Source of the DNA: Vibrio tritonius
GTDB taxonomy: Bacteria > Pseudomonadota > Gammaproteobacteria > Enterobacterales > Vibrionaceae
NCBI RefSeq assembly: GCF_001547935.1
Contig: NZ_AP014635.1
Span: 3,370,725-3,434,724, forward strand
Length of the DNA: 64,000 nt
Direction: 5' to 3'
How positions within the stretch are numbered: position 1 is the stretch's first letter; each line of letters begins with the position of its first letter. A program made the position numbers and the translations under genes. Shown here piece after piece: positions 18,966 through 31,729 of this stretch. The notes beneath the pieces were generated by a model, which saw only the letters and a list, made by a program, of their open reading frames with translations, was not told where the DNA came from and did no database searches.

Positions 18966-19890
18966 AGTCGTTACCTTCACCGCCGCGACGTTATTATCAA
19001 TAAACGCTTATGCAAGTAGCTGTGACTCCGTCAGCTTCGCCGATGTAGGTTGGACAGACATCACCTCAACCACAGCAGTGACATCCGAAATTCTGAAAGG
19101 TTTAGGTTACAAAACCCAAACAGAGCTTTTGTCTGTACCCGTGACGTACTCTTCTATGGCAAGTGGTGATATTGATGTATTTCTTGGAAACTGGATGCCT
19201 ACTATGGAGGGTGATATTGCAAAATATCGCGACTCCGGAAAAGTAGATGTCTTACAAGCCAACCTTGTTGGAGCAAAATATACATTAGCTGTCCCTAAGT
19301 ACGTTTATGATGCTGGTGTTCACTCTTTTGCTGACCTACAAAAATACGCTGATAAGTTCCATAACCGCATTTACGGCATTGAACCGGGTAATGATGGTAA
19401 TCGCCTCATTCAATCCATGATTGATAACAATGCTTTCAACCTTAAAGATTTTAGTCTCGTAGAATCAAGTGAAGCCGGTATGGTTTCTCAAGTTTCACGC
19501 GCTGTTCGCCGTCATCAATGGATCGCATTCCTCGGCTGGGCACCTCATCCAATGAACAGCAAATTTGACATGAAATATCTCAGCGGTGGCGATGATTATT
19601 TTGGCCCTAACTACGGTGGAGCTAAGGTATTCACCAATGTGCGCCATGGTTACATTAAGCAATGCCCTAACGTGGGTAAGCTCATAACAAACCTAAAATT
19701 CGACTTAGATATGGAAAACCATTTAATGGGAAATATCTTAAACGATAAGCAGAAACCTGCGGTTGCTGCTCGTAAGTGGCTTCAAGCGAACGAGCAATAT
19801 CTGGATGCTTGGCTGAAAGGTGTCAAAACCATCGATGGAAAACCTGGACAGGCTGCTGTAAAAGCCTATCTCGAGAAAGACAACGCCTAA
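18958..19890 (+). CDS. choX: Choline ABC transporter substrate-binding protein
   Basis: Periplasmic binding protein of 310 residues in the OpuAC/ChoX family. A signal peptide (about residues 1-19, ending NAYA) is followed by [20 protein letters not shown]. Aromatic residues likely to cage the quaternary amine are present in [21 protein letters not shown] and LGWAPHPM. The gene overlaps betA by 8 bases, which ties uptake to choline oxidation. In other Vibrio species this operon is named betIBA-proXWV; choline rather than betaine is inferred as the ligand from the operon. A strong hairpin separates it from the permease gene. Confidence 0.9.
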   Translation: MRKVVTFTAATLLSINAYASSCDSVSFADVGWTDITSTTAVTSEILKGLGYKTQTELLSVPVTYSSMASGDIDVFLGNWMPTMEGDIAKYRDSGKVDVLQANLVGAKYTLAVPKYVYDAGVHSFADLQKYADKFHNRIYGIEPGNDGNRLIQSMIDNNAFNLKDFSLVESSEAGMVSQVSRAVRRHQWIAFLGWAPHPMNSKFDMKYLSGGDDYFGPNYGGAKVFTNVRHGYIKQCPNVGKLITNLKFDLDMENHLMGNILNDKQKPAVAARKWLQANEQYLDAWLKGVKTIDGKPGQAAVKAYLEKDNA

Positions 19891-19906
19891 TACCAGTTAA
19901 TTCAAA

Positions 19907-19932
19907 CAGTGGAGCAATCAATTGCTCCACTG
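19907..19932 (+). promoter_or_regulatory. Intercistronic hairpin between choX and choW
   Basis: A perfect 12-bp stem CAGTGGAGCAAT (19907-19918) / ATTGCTCCACTG (19921-19932) has only a two-base nominal loop. No T-run follows, so it is not a classic terminator. Such hairpins after a binding-protein gene usually protect the upstream mRNA, giving an excess of the binding protein over the membrane parts. Confidence 0.75.
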
Positions 19933-19950
19933 AAAGAAAAAGGATCTATT

Positions 19951-20796
19951 GTGAATATTTTTACCGATTACAAAATCCCTCTTGGTAGTTGGATGGAAAC
20001 CCTTGTCGATTGGTTAACAATCCACGCGTCAGGCTTATTCGACGCTATATCTATCTCCTTAGAAACGGCCATTATGTTCTTAGTGGACATCTTTAAGGTG
20101 ATGCCTCCTGCATTACCCATTGTGCTTACAGCGGCCTTAGCTTGGTGGCTACATCGCAAGGTTTCTCTCGTTATTTTTGTCGTAGCCGCCCTATTGCTTA
20201 TTTTGAACTTGGGTTATTGGCAAGAGATGTTAGAAACGTTCGTTATGGTCTTTTCAGCAACTGTTATCTGTATTTTGGTCGGCGTTCCACTAGGCATCAT
20301 GGCGGCACACCGCCCTTGGTTATATACAGTAATGCGGCCAATTCTAGACTTAATGCAAACAGTCCCGACCTTTGTATATCTAATCCCAACACTTGTTTTG
20401 TTTGGATTAGGTGTAGTTCCGGGGCTTATCTCAACCATTATTTTCGCTATCGCAGCACCAATTCGTTTGACCTACCTTGGTGTAAACCGTGTTCCAGAGG
20501 AGCTCGTTGAAGCAGGTAAAGCATTCGGCGCGAGCAAAATGAAATTGCTCTTCAAAGTCGAGCTTCCCGCAGCAATGCCTAGCATTATGACAGGGGTAAG
20601 CCAATGCATCATGTTGTCACTATCTATGGTTGTCGTTGCCGCTTTGGTTGGTGCAGATGGTTTAGGAAAACCAGTAGTACGCGCCCTTAACACGGTAAAT
20701 ATCTCTCAAGGTTTTGAAGCAGGTTTAGCCATTGTTCTCGTGGCCATCATTCTTGACCGTTTATGTAAAGCGCCAAACAACAAAGAGGTACAGTAA
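19951..20796 (+). CDS. choW: Choline ABC transporter permease
   Basis: Inner-membrane permease of 281 residues in the ProW/OpuAB family. It has six hydrophobic helices and the family loop EELVEAGKAFGASKMKLLFK followed by VELPAAMPSIMTGV. PLGIMAAHRPWLYTVMRPIL and MQTVPTFVYLIPTLVLFGLG are also typical. The frame extends upstream to 19909, but that stretch runs through the hairpin; GTG 19951 has AAAGGA six bases ahead and starts MNIFTDYKIPLG as expected. Its stop overlaps the choV start (TAATG). Confidence 0.9.
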   Translation: MNIFTDYKIPLGSWMETLVDWLTIHASGLFDAISISLETAIMFLVDIFKVMPPALPIVLTAALAWWLHRKVSLVIFVVAALLLILNLGYWQEMLETFVMVFSATVICILVGVPLGIMAAHRPWLYTVMRPILDLMQTVPTFVYLIPTLVLFGLGVVPGLISTIIFAIAAPIRLTYLGVNRVPEELVEAGKAFGASKMKLLFKVELPAAMPSIMTGVSQCIMLSLSMVVVAALVGADGLGKPVVRALNTVNISQGFEAGLAIVLVAIILDRLCKAPNNKEVQ

Positions 20797-22013
20797 TGAA
20801 CGCTATTAGTATTGAAAACTTGGACGTGATCTTTGGTACCCATTGCGAGTCAGCGTTAGAACTTCTTGATCAAGGTAAAAGTCGCCAAGAGATTATTGAT
20901 GAAACTGGATTAGTTGTCGGTGTTGATAATGTCTCTTTAGACGTTAAGCAAGGTGAGATTTGTGTCCTGATGGGACTGTCCGGTTCAGGTAAGTCAAGCT
21001 TGCTGCGAGCAATTAATGGACTCAACCACATTAGTCGCGGTTCTTTAAAAGTTCAAGATGGCGATGACGTTGTTGATCTGGCCGAATGTAACGAGACTAC
21101 CCTCCGTCACTTACGAACTGAACGTATTTCAATGGTGTTCCAAAAATTTGCTTTGATGCCTTGGTTATCAGTATTAGACAACGTAGCTTTCGGCTTGGAA
21201 ATGCAAGGAGTACCTAAAAAGGAACGTCGTCGTAGAGCTCAAGAAAAATTGGATATGGTTGGTCTTGGTGAATGGGGTGAGCAATTTCCCCACGAGCTAT
21301 CAGGTGGTATGCAGCAACGAGTAGGCTTAGCTCGAGCCTTCGCAATGGACAGCGATATCCTGCTGATGGATGAACCGTTTTCTGCACTTGACCCTTTGAT
21401 TCGTACTCAACTACAAGATGAGTTATTGGATCTCCAGAAGAAGCTCAATAAAACAATAGTGTTTGTTAGTCATGACCTAGATGAGGCATTAAAGATCGGA
21501 TCTCGCATCGCGATAATGGAATCAGGAAAATTGATTCAATACAGTAAACCAGAGCGGATTGTTCTTAATCCTAAAACTCAATACGTGAGAGATTTCGTTG
21601 CTCATACAAATCCACTCAACGTGCTGCGCGGTCGTTCATTACTCAACTCAGCAAATGAAATAGTACAACAAAATGATCGTTGGCAAATTTCTGAAGATGA
21701 TAATCTTTGGTTAGAAAAACATGGTCAAAGTTGGAAGCTTTCCGAAGCGAGTCACTACGAAATTATTGAATGGGATTCAAATCGTACACACGAAGACTTA
21801 AGCATCCATTCAATTGTTCTTGCATCTTCAGAGATAGAAATGCGCGAAGCTATAGAAATACGTTATCACACTAACAATCCGATCGTGTTAATAGAGTCGG
21901 GTCAGCCAATTGGTGTTTTGAACGACCATGATTTCTATCATGCACTATTAGGTAAATACAACGAACCACAAGAGTTAATAGAAGAAGCCAAGCAAGAAGA
22001 GCAAGCGGCTTGA
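20796..22013 (+). CDS. choV: Choline ABC transporter ATP-binding protein
   Basis: ATPase of the ProV/OpuAA family, 405 residues. Walker A GLSGSGKSSLLRAINGL (about residue 58), signature LSGGMQQRVGLARAFAMDSD, Walker B ILLMDEPFSALDPLIRT and the switch His in VFVSHDLDEALKIG. The N-terminal extension with GKSRQEIIDETGLVVGVDNV is normal for this family. The C-terminal 120 residues hold a CBS-like accessory region (QPIGVLNDHDFYHALLG). Start codon overlaps the choW stop. Last gene of the operon, followed by a terminator. Confidence 0.92.
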   Translation: MNAISIENLDVIFGTHCESALELLDQGKSRQEIIDETGLVVGVDNVSLDVKQGEICVLMGLSGSGKSSLLRAINGLNHISRGSLKVQDGDDVVDLAECNETTLRHLRTERISMVFQKFALMPWLSVLDNVAFGLEMQGVPKKERRRRAQEKLDMVGLGEWGEQFPHELSGGMQQRVGLARAFAMDSDILLMDEPFSALDPLIRTQLQDELLDLQKKLNKTIVFVSHDLDEALKIGSRIAIMESGKLIQYSKPERIVLNPKTQYVRDFVAHTNPLNVLRGRSLLNSANEIVQQNDRWQISEDDNLWLEKHGQSWKLSEASHYEIIEWDSNRTHEDLSIHSIVLASSEIEMREAIEIRYHTNNPIVLIESGQPIGVLNDHDFYHALLGKYNEPQELIEEAKQEEQAA

Positions 22014-22321
22014 ACTGAAAATAAAAGCTAGAGATAACGACGAGTATCCATAGCTTGTTTCGGCATTTAAAATTTATTGATTCCGTATAAATCGAGAAAC
22101 ATAACGCGGGGTGTGCGAAAAGTTCACCCCGCTTTTATGTCTAACAGATAGCAACTACATTACGTTGAACTTTATCGAAGTTCTGCATTCCACTTAAAGC
22201 AACTTTATAAGAGTAGATAGTTATCCCTATCTGAACAGCTACTAATAATGATGCACAGCAGCATGTATTCGAACTGTTTTTTCGTGTAAGCAATCGCGTC
22301 TCTTGTCTATAGCCGCACATT
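22014..22321. other. Gene-free gap between choV and thiH
   Basis: This 308-base gap holds the choV terminator and otherwise no convincing gene. A 67-codon minus-strand frame (22141-22344) begins inside the parS site and has no ribosome site or family resemblance, so it is not called. Confidence 0.6.
22106..22138 (+). terminator. Terminator of the bet-cho operon
   Basis: An 8-bp GC-rich stem GCGGGGTG (22106-22113) / CACCCCGC (22125-22132) is followed by TTTT. Confidence 0.85.
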
Positions 22322-23473
22322 TCATGTTTCACGTGAAACATCATTTAGGGAAAATGCATCAGACCAATCATGCCATACAGCTTCTATCTCATGATCTTTC
22401 AACATAGAATGAACATCTACAGTTGAGCGTTCATCACTTATTTCAAATTGAACTAGCTCAGTATTCGGATGTACATAACCTCCGGGTTGGGTGCTAGATT
22501 CAGCAGATAATGCCGTAATTCCTAACTGAATTAACTGATTTCGCAAACTAGACGGCTCCCTTGTTGAAAGCGATAACTCGACTTCAGGAAAGCATAGTCG
22601 ATAAGCACAAATAAGCTGGATTAGCTGATTATCGCTAATCATACTTTGGGGCTCGACGCCACCCGAGCAGGGACGCAAACGCGGGAAAGAGACAGAAAAT
22701 CTTGTCCGCCAATACTGCTTCTGTAAATACATCAGATGGTGAGCAGTGAAGGCAGAATCCCCTCGCCACTCATTTAATCCTAGCAACGAACCGATACCTA
22801 TTTTATCGAGTCCAGCTCGACCTAATCTATCTGGAGTTTCAAGACGATAAATGAAATCCTTCTTTTTACCTCTTAAATGATGTTGACTGTAAATTACTGG
22901 ATGATAAGTTTCTTGATAGACCAATACTGAATTAACACCTAGTGACTTAAGCTCGACATATTCGATTTCATCAAGCGGCTGCACTTCCATAGCAACGTAT
23001 GAGAAATAACGTTTAACTAAAGGAATCACCCGTCGAAAATAGTTCATCCCAACTTTCGTCTCTTGCTCACCAGTAACTAGCAAGATACTGTCATACCCTT
23101 TCTTTTTGATGGCTTTTAGTTCTAACTCAACTTCTTGTTCATTCAGAGTCTTTCGCTTAATCCGATTACTCATTGAAAATCCGCAATAGGTACAATCGTT
23201 CGAACAAAGGTTCGATAGATAAAGCGGAATGTACATTCCCATAGTTCGACCAAAACGTTGTTGCGTTAGCTCAGCCGAGCGGGTTTTCATGAACGGGACA
23301 AAAGCTTCAGCCATAGGAGATATCAGTGTCATAAAATCGTCGAGATCTAAACGCATGCCTAACACGCTCTTTTCTAAAACGCGCTGGACATCAAGCGTCG
23401 TTTTTCCATAAAGTTGAAGAAGAGTATCGTCCCAATCTAGCTGTTCAAATTGCTCAATATAATTAGGCATCAT
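22322..23473 (-). CDS. thiH: 2-iminoacetate synthase (thiamine biosynthesis)
   Basis: Radical-SAM enzyme that cleaves tyrosine to dehydroglycine (plus p-cresol) for the thiazole ring; 383 residues (E. coli 377). The cluster motif [10 protein letters not shown] has Cys90, Cys94 and Cys97 in CX3CX2C order. [20 protein letters not shown] and [13 protein letters not shown] are typical later blocks. ATG 23473 overlaps the thiG stop (ATGA) and has GGAG upstream; the longer frame from 23518 would overlap thiG by 49 bases. The last five residues, VSRET, are encoded by a perfect parS sequence. Last gene of the thi operon. Confidence 0.95.
   Translation of the reverse strand: MMPNYIEQFEQLDWDDTLLQLYGKTTLDVQRVLEKSVLGMRLDLDDFMTLISPMAEAFVPFMKTRSAELTQQRFGRTMGMYIPLYLSNLCSNDCTYCGFSMSNRIKRKTLNEQEVELELKAIKKKGYDSILLVTGEQETKVGMNYFRRVIPLVKRYFSYVAMEVQPLDEIEYVELKSLGVNSVLVYQETYHPVIYSQHHLRGKKKDFIYRLETPDRLGRAGLDKIGIGSLLGLNEWRGDSAFTAHHLMYLQKQYWRTRFSVSFPRLRPCSGGVEPQSMISDNQLIQLICAYRLCFPEVELSLSTREPSSLRNQLIQLGITALSAESSTQPGGYVHPNTELVQFEISDERSTVDVHSMLKDHEIEAVWHDWSDAFSLNDVSRET
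22325..22340. other. parS centromere site (perfect 16-mer)
   Basis: TGTTTCACGTGAAACA is identical to the canonical chromosomal ParB-binding palindrome, extended to 18 bases by flanking A/T. It lies at the very end of thiH, encoding VSRET before the stop. The cognate parA and parB are at 59.7-61.3 kb. Confidence 0.93.
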
Positions 23474-24270
23474 GGTCTCGCTCCTATCCCGTTTGGCAGT
23501 TCGCTTAAGAAACTGCAAAGAGGACTAGTTGATGAGCCATACAGGCCAACATTTCCTAAACCACTTTCAAAACCTAACCTACCCGCTCTAACCGCTAATC
23601 GAAACGCTTCTGCCATTTCGATAGGATTACGAGCAGATGCAATCGCGGTATTGACCAAAACCGCATCGGCTCCCATCTCTAATACATAGCTAGCATCGGA
23701 AGGCCTTCCTATTCCAGCATCGACAACAACAGGAACAGTGGCTTGTTCTATGATGATGCGTAGAAACTCTTTCGCCACAATACCTTGATTACTTCCGATT
23801 GGAGAAGCTAATGGCATCACGGCAGAACACCCCACTTCTTCAAGTCGCTTACACAACACTGGATCGCAATGACAATAAGGCAGAACAATGAATCCTTGCC
23901 TAACTAGCTCCTCAGCAGCCAATAATGTTTCGACACCATCCGGCATCAAATAGCGACTATCAGGATGGACCTCTAACTTCACCCAATTGGTTCCAAACAA
24001 TTCACGAGCCAATTGAGCCGCAAAAACAGCTTCTTTAGCATTCCTTGCTCCTGAAGTATTCGGTAGCAGTTTTACGCCAGACTTCACTAGTGAGGAATAG
24101 AGCGTCGATTTATCTCTTTTATTGCGCTTATCTTCAACTCGTTTAAGCGCTACAGTCACCAATTCGGAACCACTCGCTTTCAAAGATGCCAACATAATAT
24201 CGTTACTAGAAAACTTACCGGTTCCAGAAAACAGTCTTGAACTGAAGGTCGTATCTGCGATTTTGAACAT
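23470..24270 (-). CDS. thiG: Thiazole synthase
   Basis: Builds thiazole phosphate from deoxyxylulose phosphate, dehydroglycine and ThiS thiocarboxylate; 266 residues. The Schiff-base Lys is in [16 protein letters not shown] (residue about 98). The phosphate-binding barrel end shows [20 protein letters not shown] and [14 protein letters not shown]. The start lies 5 bases after thiS and the stop overlaps the thiH start. The C-terminal end is slightly long (NGIGARP) but in family range. Confidence 0.95.
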   Translation of the reverse strand: MFKIADTTFSSRLFSGTGKFSSNDIMLASLKASGSELVTVALKRVEDKRNKRDKSTLYSSLVKSGVKLLPNTSGARNAKEAVFAAQLARELFGTNWVKLEVHPDSRYLMPDGVETLLAAEELVRQGFIVLPYCHCDPVLCKRLEEVGCSAVMPLASPIGSNQGIVAKEFLRIIIEQATVPVVVDAGIGRPSDASYVLEMGADAVLVNTAIASARNPIEMAEAFRLAVRAGRLGFESGLGNVGLYGSSTSPLCSFLSELPNGIGARP

Positions 24271-24275
24271 GATGA

Positions 24276-24479
24276 TTAACCTCCCGCTACCGCATGAAAA
24301 GTAACAAGGTTATCCTGCTCTTTTAATTCAATTTCACCCCATTGAGATTTGGGAACGACAGACTGATTAAGCGCAACAGCAGTACCAAGTTGGTCGATTT
24401 TCAAATGCCGAAGTAAATCACGTATCGATGTATTGGGTATGGTTTCTAACGACTGCCCATTTACGAAAATTTGAATCAT
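24276..24479 (-). CDS. thiS: Sulfur carrier protein ThiS
   Basis: Ubiquitin-like sulfur carrier of 67 residues. It ends with the essential Gly-Gly (FHAVAGG), which is adenylated by ThiF and converted to a thiocarboxylate. The N-terminus [14 protein letters not shown] and the central [16 protein letters not shown] are normal. It sits between thiF (9-base gap) and thiG (5-base gap). Confidence 0.94.
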   Translation of the reverse strand: MIQIFVNGQSLETIPNTSIRDLLRHLKIDQLGTAVALNQSVVPKSQWGEIELKEQDNLVTFHAVAGG

Positions 24480-24488
24480 AACGCCTCC

Positions 24489-25317
24489 CTACACTATTTC
24501 TTTATTTGCAAGACAGCTGGCTTTACCATCACTGACTTCATCATCAAACAACGATACTGAACCAACATCGCCATTGGCTAAGTTTCCACACACACAACAT
24601 TTAGGATCACGATTAATCTGAAACGAGGACCACTCTCCGGAAAGCCCGTTAAAGCAGTAAAGAGTCGAGCTTAGAAATCCGAAATGTTCGTTAGCCAAAT
24701 AATTAAGGCAAGCTAGAGATTGGTAGCAACTAATAATGCCAACGAGTGGCCCGACAATACCTAATGATGAACAACGGTCAGCAATTACTTTAGTATCATC
24801 GGGATATAAACAGTGATAGCACGAACTATCCGCCTGATAGTCCCACGCACAAAATTGACCATCCCAACCGGCAGTAGCGCCAGAGATAAGGGGAATTTCA
24901 CTACGATTACAGCATCGGTTTACTTGGTGGCGAGTAGCTATATTGTCACTACAATCAAGAACAACATCTGTAAGTGTTACTTCTAACATCAGTTGTTCAT
25001 CGGTCATTCGCCTTCTTACAACCCTGACCTGACAATCACTATTACGCTGGCGAATTGCTTCTTTTAGCGCATCAACTTTACTCACACCTAAATCATCGAA
25101 GCAGTAAGTGACCTGTCTAGGGAGATTACTAAGTTCAACTTCATCATCATCAACGAGAACCAAATGACCTACCCCAGAAGCAGCCAAATAAAGAGCTGCT
25201 GCATTACCTAACCCACCACAACCGATAATAAGCACTGTACGCTCTAACAGTTTGGCTTGAATATCCTCACTCCAGCCATCAAGACAAATCTGCTTTTGAT
25301 AGCGTAAGAACTGCTGA

Positions 25318-25334
<17 letters not shown>
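24489..25334 (-). CDS. thiF: ThiS adenylyltransferase
   Basis: Activates the ThiS C-terminus with ATP; 281 residues (E. coli ThiF 251). The nucleotide site reads VLIIGCGGLGNAAALYLAAS (about residues 31-50), with Arg/Asn in SNLPRQVTYCFDDLG and the Asp in VVLDCSDNIATRHQVNRCC. Two zinc-binding pairs are present: CYHC and CCVC. The last 30 residues (after CGNLANG) are extra compared with E. coli and acidic. Its start overlaps the end of thiE by 17 bases. Confidence 0.94.
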
Positions 25335-28658
<3,324 letters not shown>

Positions 28659-28745
28659 CTAATCGAGAGATAGGACAAAGCAATAAAACTCATGATATGC
28701 CCAGAATAGGGGTATACCAATGGTAAAATAGCTTTGAGAAATGTC

Positions 28746-28832
28746 TTCTCTTGTTCCCTTCGCAGGTTCTAACCTGATCAGGTTCAACGGATCCCGAATA
28801 AACGGTCTCAGCCTTATGGCACTCCGACAAGT
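28746..28832 (-). ncRNA. TPP riboswitch (THI element)
   Basis: Read on the minus strand the element contains TCGGAGTGCC, GGCTGAGACC and, after a short variable stem, GATCCGTTGAACCTGATCAG and GTTAGAACCTGCGAAGGGAA, the defining conserved blocks of TPP riboswitches. It lies 160-250 bases before thiC. No clear terminator hairpin with a T-run follows it, so control may act on translation initiation or by Rho. Confidence 0.96.
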
Positions 28833-28936
28833 GAAAGAGATTATAAGTAACACTTAAAAATTAACAAACATCTTTAAGTAATTAACATAAAAAATGAGAG
28901 AGAGCTTTCAGTTTGACACTTAGCGCTCAGCTTCTA

Positions 28937-29320
28937 TTAAGAGCGTAGTAACCACTGATATCCAACGTAAGCAGCCGATATACTAAACAATACGTTCAAT
29001 ACAACATTGAAGCCCATCTTAACGAATGCCCCCTGCTCCATCATTAAAACGTTATCCATTGAGAACGTAGAGAAAGTAGTCAGCGCTCCCAAAAAACCTA
29101 ACCCTATAATTTGGCGCCATGGGTATGGAGCAAGCCACTCGTTTTGAAAACAAGCCATCAACACACCCATGATAAAAGAACCAATAATATTGACGGACAA
29201 CGTTCCATAGGGAAATGCGCGACCAAAGAGCGTAACAGTCCACTCAGAAACCAAATAGCGGGAGCAAGCACCAAATGCCCCACCGATAGCGATAAACAGT
29301 AAAGTAGATAATTGACTCAT
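28937..29320 (-). CDS. crcB: Fluoride channel CrcB/Fluc
   Basis: Small membrane channel exporting fluoride, acting as an antiparallel dimer; 127 residues with four hydrophobic helices. Family motifs are GGAFGACSRYLVSEW at the N-terminus, the Asn in VNIIGSFIMG and GFLGALTTFSTFSMDNVLMM. ATG 29320 is chosen over 29338 because CGAGG lies at the right distance. No fluoride-riboswitch consensus is recognisable upstream; a 7-bp hairpin (TGCTTAC/GTAAGCA at 29340-29357) lies in the leader. It lies upstream of the thi operon on the same strand. Confidence 0.92.
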   Translation of the reverse strand: MSQLSTLLFIAIGGAFGACSRYLVSEWTVTLFGRAFPYGTLSVNIIGSFIMGVLMACFQNEWLAPYPWRQIIGLGFLGALTTFSTFSMDNVLMMEQGAFVKMGFNVVLNVLFSISAAYVGYQWLLRS

Positions 29321-29357
29321 GATAAAACCTCGAAACATTTGCTTACCATTGTAAGCA

Positions 29358-29934
29358 AAAAACGATCAACTCTAAGCAATTTTTTATAGATTTACCCTTT
29401 TTATTTCAGGGATAAGCACAACAAACATAAGCATAAATAAAAAGTTACAGGAGTCACTTAAACTGTTAAAAATCAAAATTTGATGAGTTTAATGCCTCGA
29501 AAATCTGAGGAGCAAGTTTGTAAAGAATACCACGATGCATGATATTGAGTTGGAAAGCATAACTAAGTGGGGCTGTTAATCTTTAAATAGGGCTATAGAT
29601 AGGAAATACGAGAAAGACCATCAAAAAACAAACCTATTTCATAAACGCACCGAATACAGACTGTAGTGACATTATCAACTCTCTACCCTCAAGAAAGATC
29701 TGGTAATGGCAGGAGTAGCCATAGCCACAAGTATCATAGATGCCACCAAAAACGTGAAATACAAAAGATGAACTATGAGGCAAAGGAAAGTTAAAATGCG
29801 GTATAGAGCGACTCTAGTGGGTATTTTCAATACTATTAAGGATTCGAGGTAAGAATCAATACCTAATCGCGCTAGAAAACACAAAATCCCAAGCTGTGAA
29901 CATTCCATAAAAAAAACATAGTAGAGTTTGACTT
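29358..29934. other. Gene-poor AT-rich stretch with possible gene debris
   Basis: No convincing gene. One plus-strand stretch at about 29530-29660 reads like protein (HDIELESITKWGC, then after one stop SLNRAIDRKYEKDHQKTNLF), which could be a decayed gene, but I cannot assign it. A 101-codon minus-strand frame (29675-29980) is hydrophobic but runs into the decayed tRNA repeat and has no clear ribosome site. Confidence 0.4.
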
Positions 29935-30147
29935 CACCGGCACTCCGGAGATTCGACAGGACTGGCACTACAGCATCCAACGCTAATTCTTCTAACCGAA
30001 AAATAAAAAGCCTTAGTATTTCTGCTAAGGCTTTAAATTATGGCAGGAGTGGACTGGGCCGGCACTCCGGAGATTCGACCGGACTGGCAATCCAGCACCT
30101 GACGCGGATTCTTCTAAACAAAAAATAAAAAGCCCGGTGTTTTTCAA
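29935..30147. repeat. Decayed tRNA-Trp/terminator tandem units (left part)
   Basis: Two units begin with GGCACTCCGGAGATTCGA at 29939 and 30061 (period 122). After the first is a terminator-like hairpin AAAGCCTTAG...CTAAGGCTTT (30007-30034), then ATTATGGCAGGAGTGG, the same junction found at the 3' end of the intact tRNA-Trp. The tRNA bodies are scrambled and cannot fold as a cloverleaf. The second unit is cut by the IS element. Confidence 0.8.
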
Positions 30148-30173
30148 GATAGTTGTCATCATTTGCTTATTTA

Positions 30174-31211
30174 TTAAGCTGCTTCTTTTTCTGGATTTAA
30201 GTAAACCTCTCCAACGGGTTTACAGTTCCTAATATCTCGCGACCAACGCTCTGGATGCCGCTGTTTTGCAGCAAGTAACACTTCAGCCCTGTGCGCTAAG
30301 ATAGCTTTATCCTTCCCATTGTGTCGCTGCGAAGGTGTCACGTAATTTAATTGACTGTGTTTGTGCTCGGTGTTGTACCAACTCACGAACGTTTCAACCC
30401 AACTACGGCTCGACTTCAGATGCTCAAAGCCCTTTGTTGACCATGTCGGTACGTATTTCACCGTTCTAAACAGGGACTCAATGTAGGGATTATCGTCACT
30501 GACCCTTGGGCGACTATACGATGATATAATCCCTAGCTCCTCCATTTTGGCTTTGAAGGTCAGTGACTTCATCGGTGCCCCATTGTCTGAGTGAAGAACG
30601 ATAGGCTGATTAAAGCACTGCTCTCGTATCAGAGTTCTTTGTAATAGCTGTGACGCTAATTCACCACACTCTCGCTCGTACACGTCGTAACCAACGATTT
30701 TTCGACTGTAGATGTCTTCGATAACATACAAGTAATAATGCTGTCCTTTTACCTTTGACGGTAAATAGGTAATGTCCCATGTATACACTTGATTTGGACC
30801 TGTTGCTTTATAGCTTCTAGGCTTAGCATGCGGCTGCCTTCTTCGCTGACGACCTCGGTGATGCAGTTGGTCATGGGCGTTGAGAACTCGATAAAAACTC
30901 GACTCTGAAGCAATATATTCGCCCTTATCCAGCAAGCTCGGAACAATTTGAGTCGGCGGTAAGCTCGCATACTCAGGGCGATTACAAACATCAATAATCG
31001 CTTCATGTTCTTGCTGCGATAATTGATTAGCGGGCCGTGGTCGAGCGCAGGTTTTCCTTTTGTCGGATTGAACCTCGCCTTGTTGATACCAACGACGATA
31101 CGTCCGTAAATCAATAAGAGCTTCATGGCAGGCCGGGACTAAACGACTACCATTTTGCTGCGCTTCATGAATGAGCTCGATTAAGCATTGCCTTTCTTCG
31201 GTCGAGGTCAA
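30174..31211 (-). CDS. IS3-family transposase OrfB (integrase core)
   Basis: DDE recombinase of 345 residues catalysing strand transfer of the element. Catalytic residues are Asp146 (YTWDITYLPS), Asp209 (VLHSDNGAPMKS) and Glu245 (NPYIESLFRTVKY), with the D-35-E spacing normal for IS3. The N-terminal region has a helix-turn-helix-like segment (LTSTEER to RWYQQGEV). The frame opens with TTG overlapping the OrfA stop (TTGA), so expression by translational coupling or frameshift from OrfA is likely. Confidence 0.9.
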   Translation of the reverse strand: MTSTEERQCLIELIHEAQQNGSRLVPACHEALIDLRTYRRWYQQGEVQSDKRKTCARPRPANQLSQQEHEAIIDVCNRPEYASLPPTQIVPSLLDKGEYIASESSFYRVLNAHDQLHHRGRQRRRQPHAKPRSYKATGPNQVYTWDITYLPSKVKGQHYYLYVIEDIYSRKIVGYDVYERECGELASQLLQRTLIREQCFNQPIVLHSDNGAPMKSLTFKAKMEELGIISSYSRPRVSDDNPYIESLFRTVKYVPTWSTKGFEHLKSSRSWVETFVSWYNTEHKHSQLNYVTPSQRHNGKDKAILAHRAEVLLAAKQRHPERWSRDIRNCKPVGEVYLNPEKEAA

Positions 31212-31729
31212 TCGTCCTCTGGCTCTTCCCCGTAAAAGGCTCTCAGCTTTTTTCGAAGAACCAACAAGGCAGCGGTTTCGGCTAAGGCTTTCTCTTTGAT
31301 TCGTAGTTCTTTCTTTAGTGCTTTGATTTCATTTTTGTCGGCTTTAGCTTGTTTTTTAATGTCCGCTTCACGCTCTTTATTCGACATAAAACCGTGCATG
31401 CACTCGCTGCGCCAAGCTTCGACTTGTTCGGGGTAAAGCCCTTTTTCTCGACAATAGTTGCTAAGTTCATTTTCTGTCATCGAGTACGTTTCAGCAACGA
31501 TAGCAAGCTTGGTTTGAGCAGACCACTGCTCTGATGATGTATGGCTATTAGGCACGGCGGCTCCTGATTCTCTGAGTTGTTGACGCCAATAATACAGGGT
31601 TGCCGTGCTAATGCCTTCCTCTTTTGCCAATTGACTGACAGACATGGAATAAGGTGGCAGTAACTTTTTTAATATGGCTTCTTTTCTTTCAACAGAAATA
31701 CGAGACAAAATACACTCTTTAACGCCCAA
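31208..31729 (-). CDS. IS3-family transposase OrfA (DNA-binding)
   Basis: The 173-residue protein has an N-terminal helix-turn-helix (SVSQLAKEEGISTATLYYWR, about residues 31-50), a second similar segment (SMTENELSNYCREKGLYPEQ), and a Lys/Glu-rich coiled coil (about residues 120-165) used in OrfA multimerisation. It overlaps OrfB by 4 bases in a different frame, the usual IS3 arrangement. Confidence 0.88.
   Translation of the reverse strand: MGVKECILSRISVERKEAILKKLLPPYSMSVSQLAKEEGISTATLYYWRQQLRESGAAVPNSHTSSEQWSAQTKLAIVAETYSMTENELSNYCREKGLYPEQVEAWRSECMHGFMSNKEREADIKKQAKADKNEIKALKKELRIKEKALAETAALLVLRKKLRAFYGEEPEDD

Noticed and set aside
22141..22344. 67-codon minus-strand frame starting MMFHVKHEM in the parS site
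   Set aside because: The start is the parS palindrome itself; no ribosome site, odd composition, overlaps the thiH end and the operon terminator region.
28659..28853. 64-codon frame over the TPP riboswitch
   Set aside because: It covers a well-recognised RNA element and has no protein-like features.
29340..29357. Hairpin in the crcB leader as a fluoride riboswitch
   Set aside because: It lacks the conserved fluoride-riboswitch sequence blocks; it is only a simple 7-bp hairpin.
29675..29980. 101-codon hydrophobic frame after crcB
   Set aside because: Begins in decayed tRNA repeat sequence, lacks a ribosome site, and no family resemblance; kept only as a note in the gap entry.
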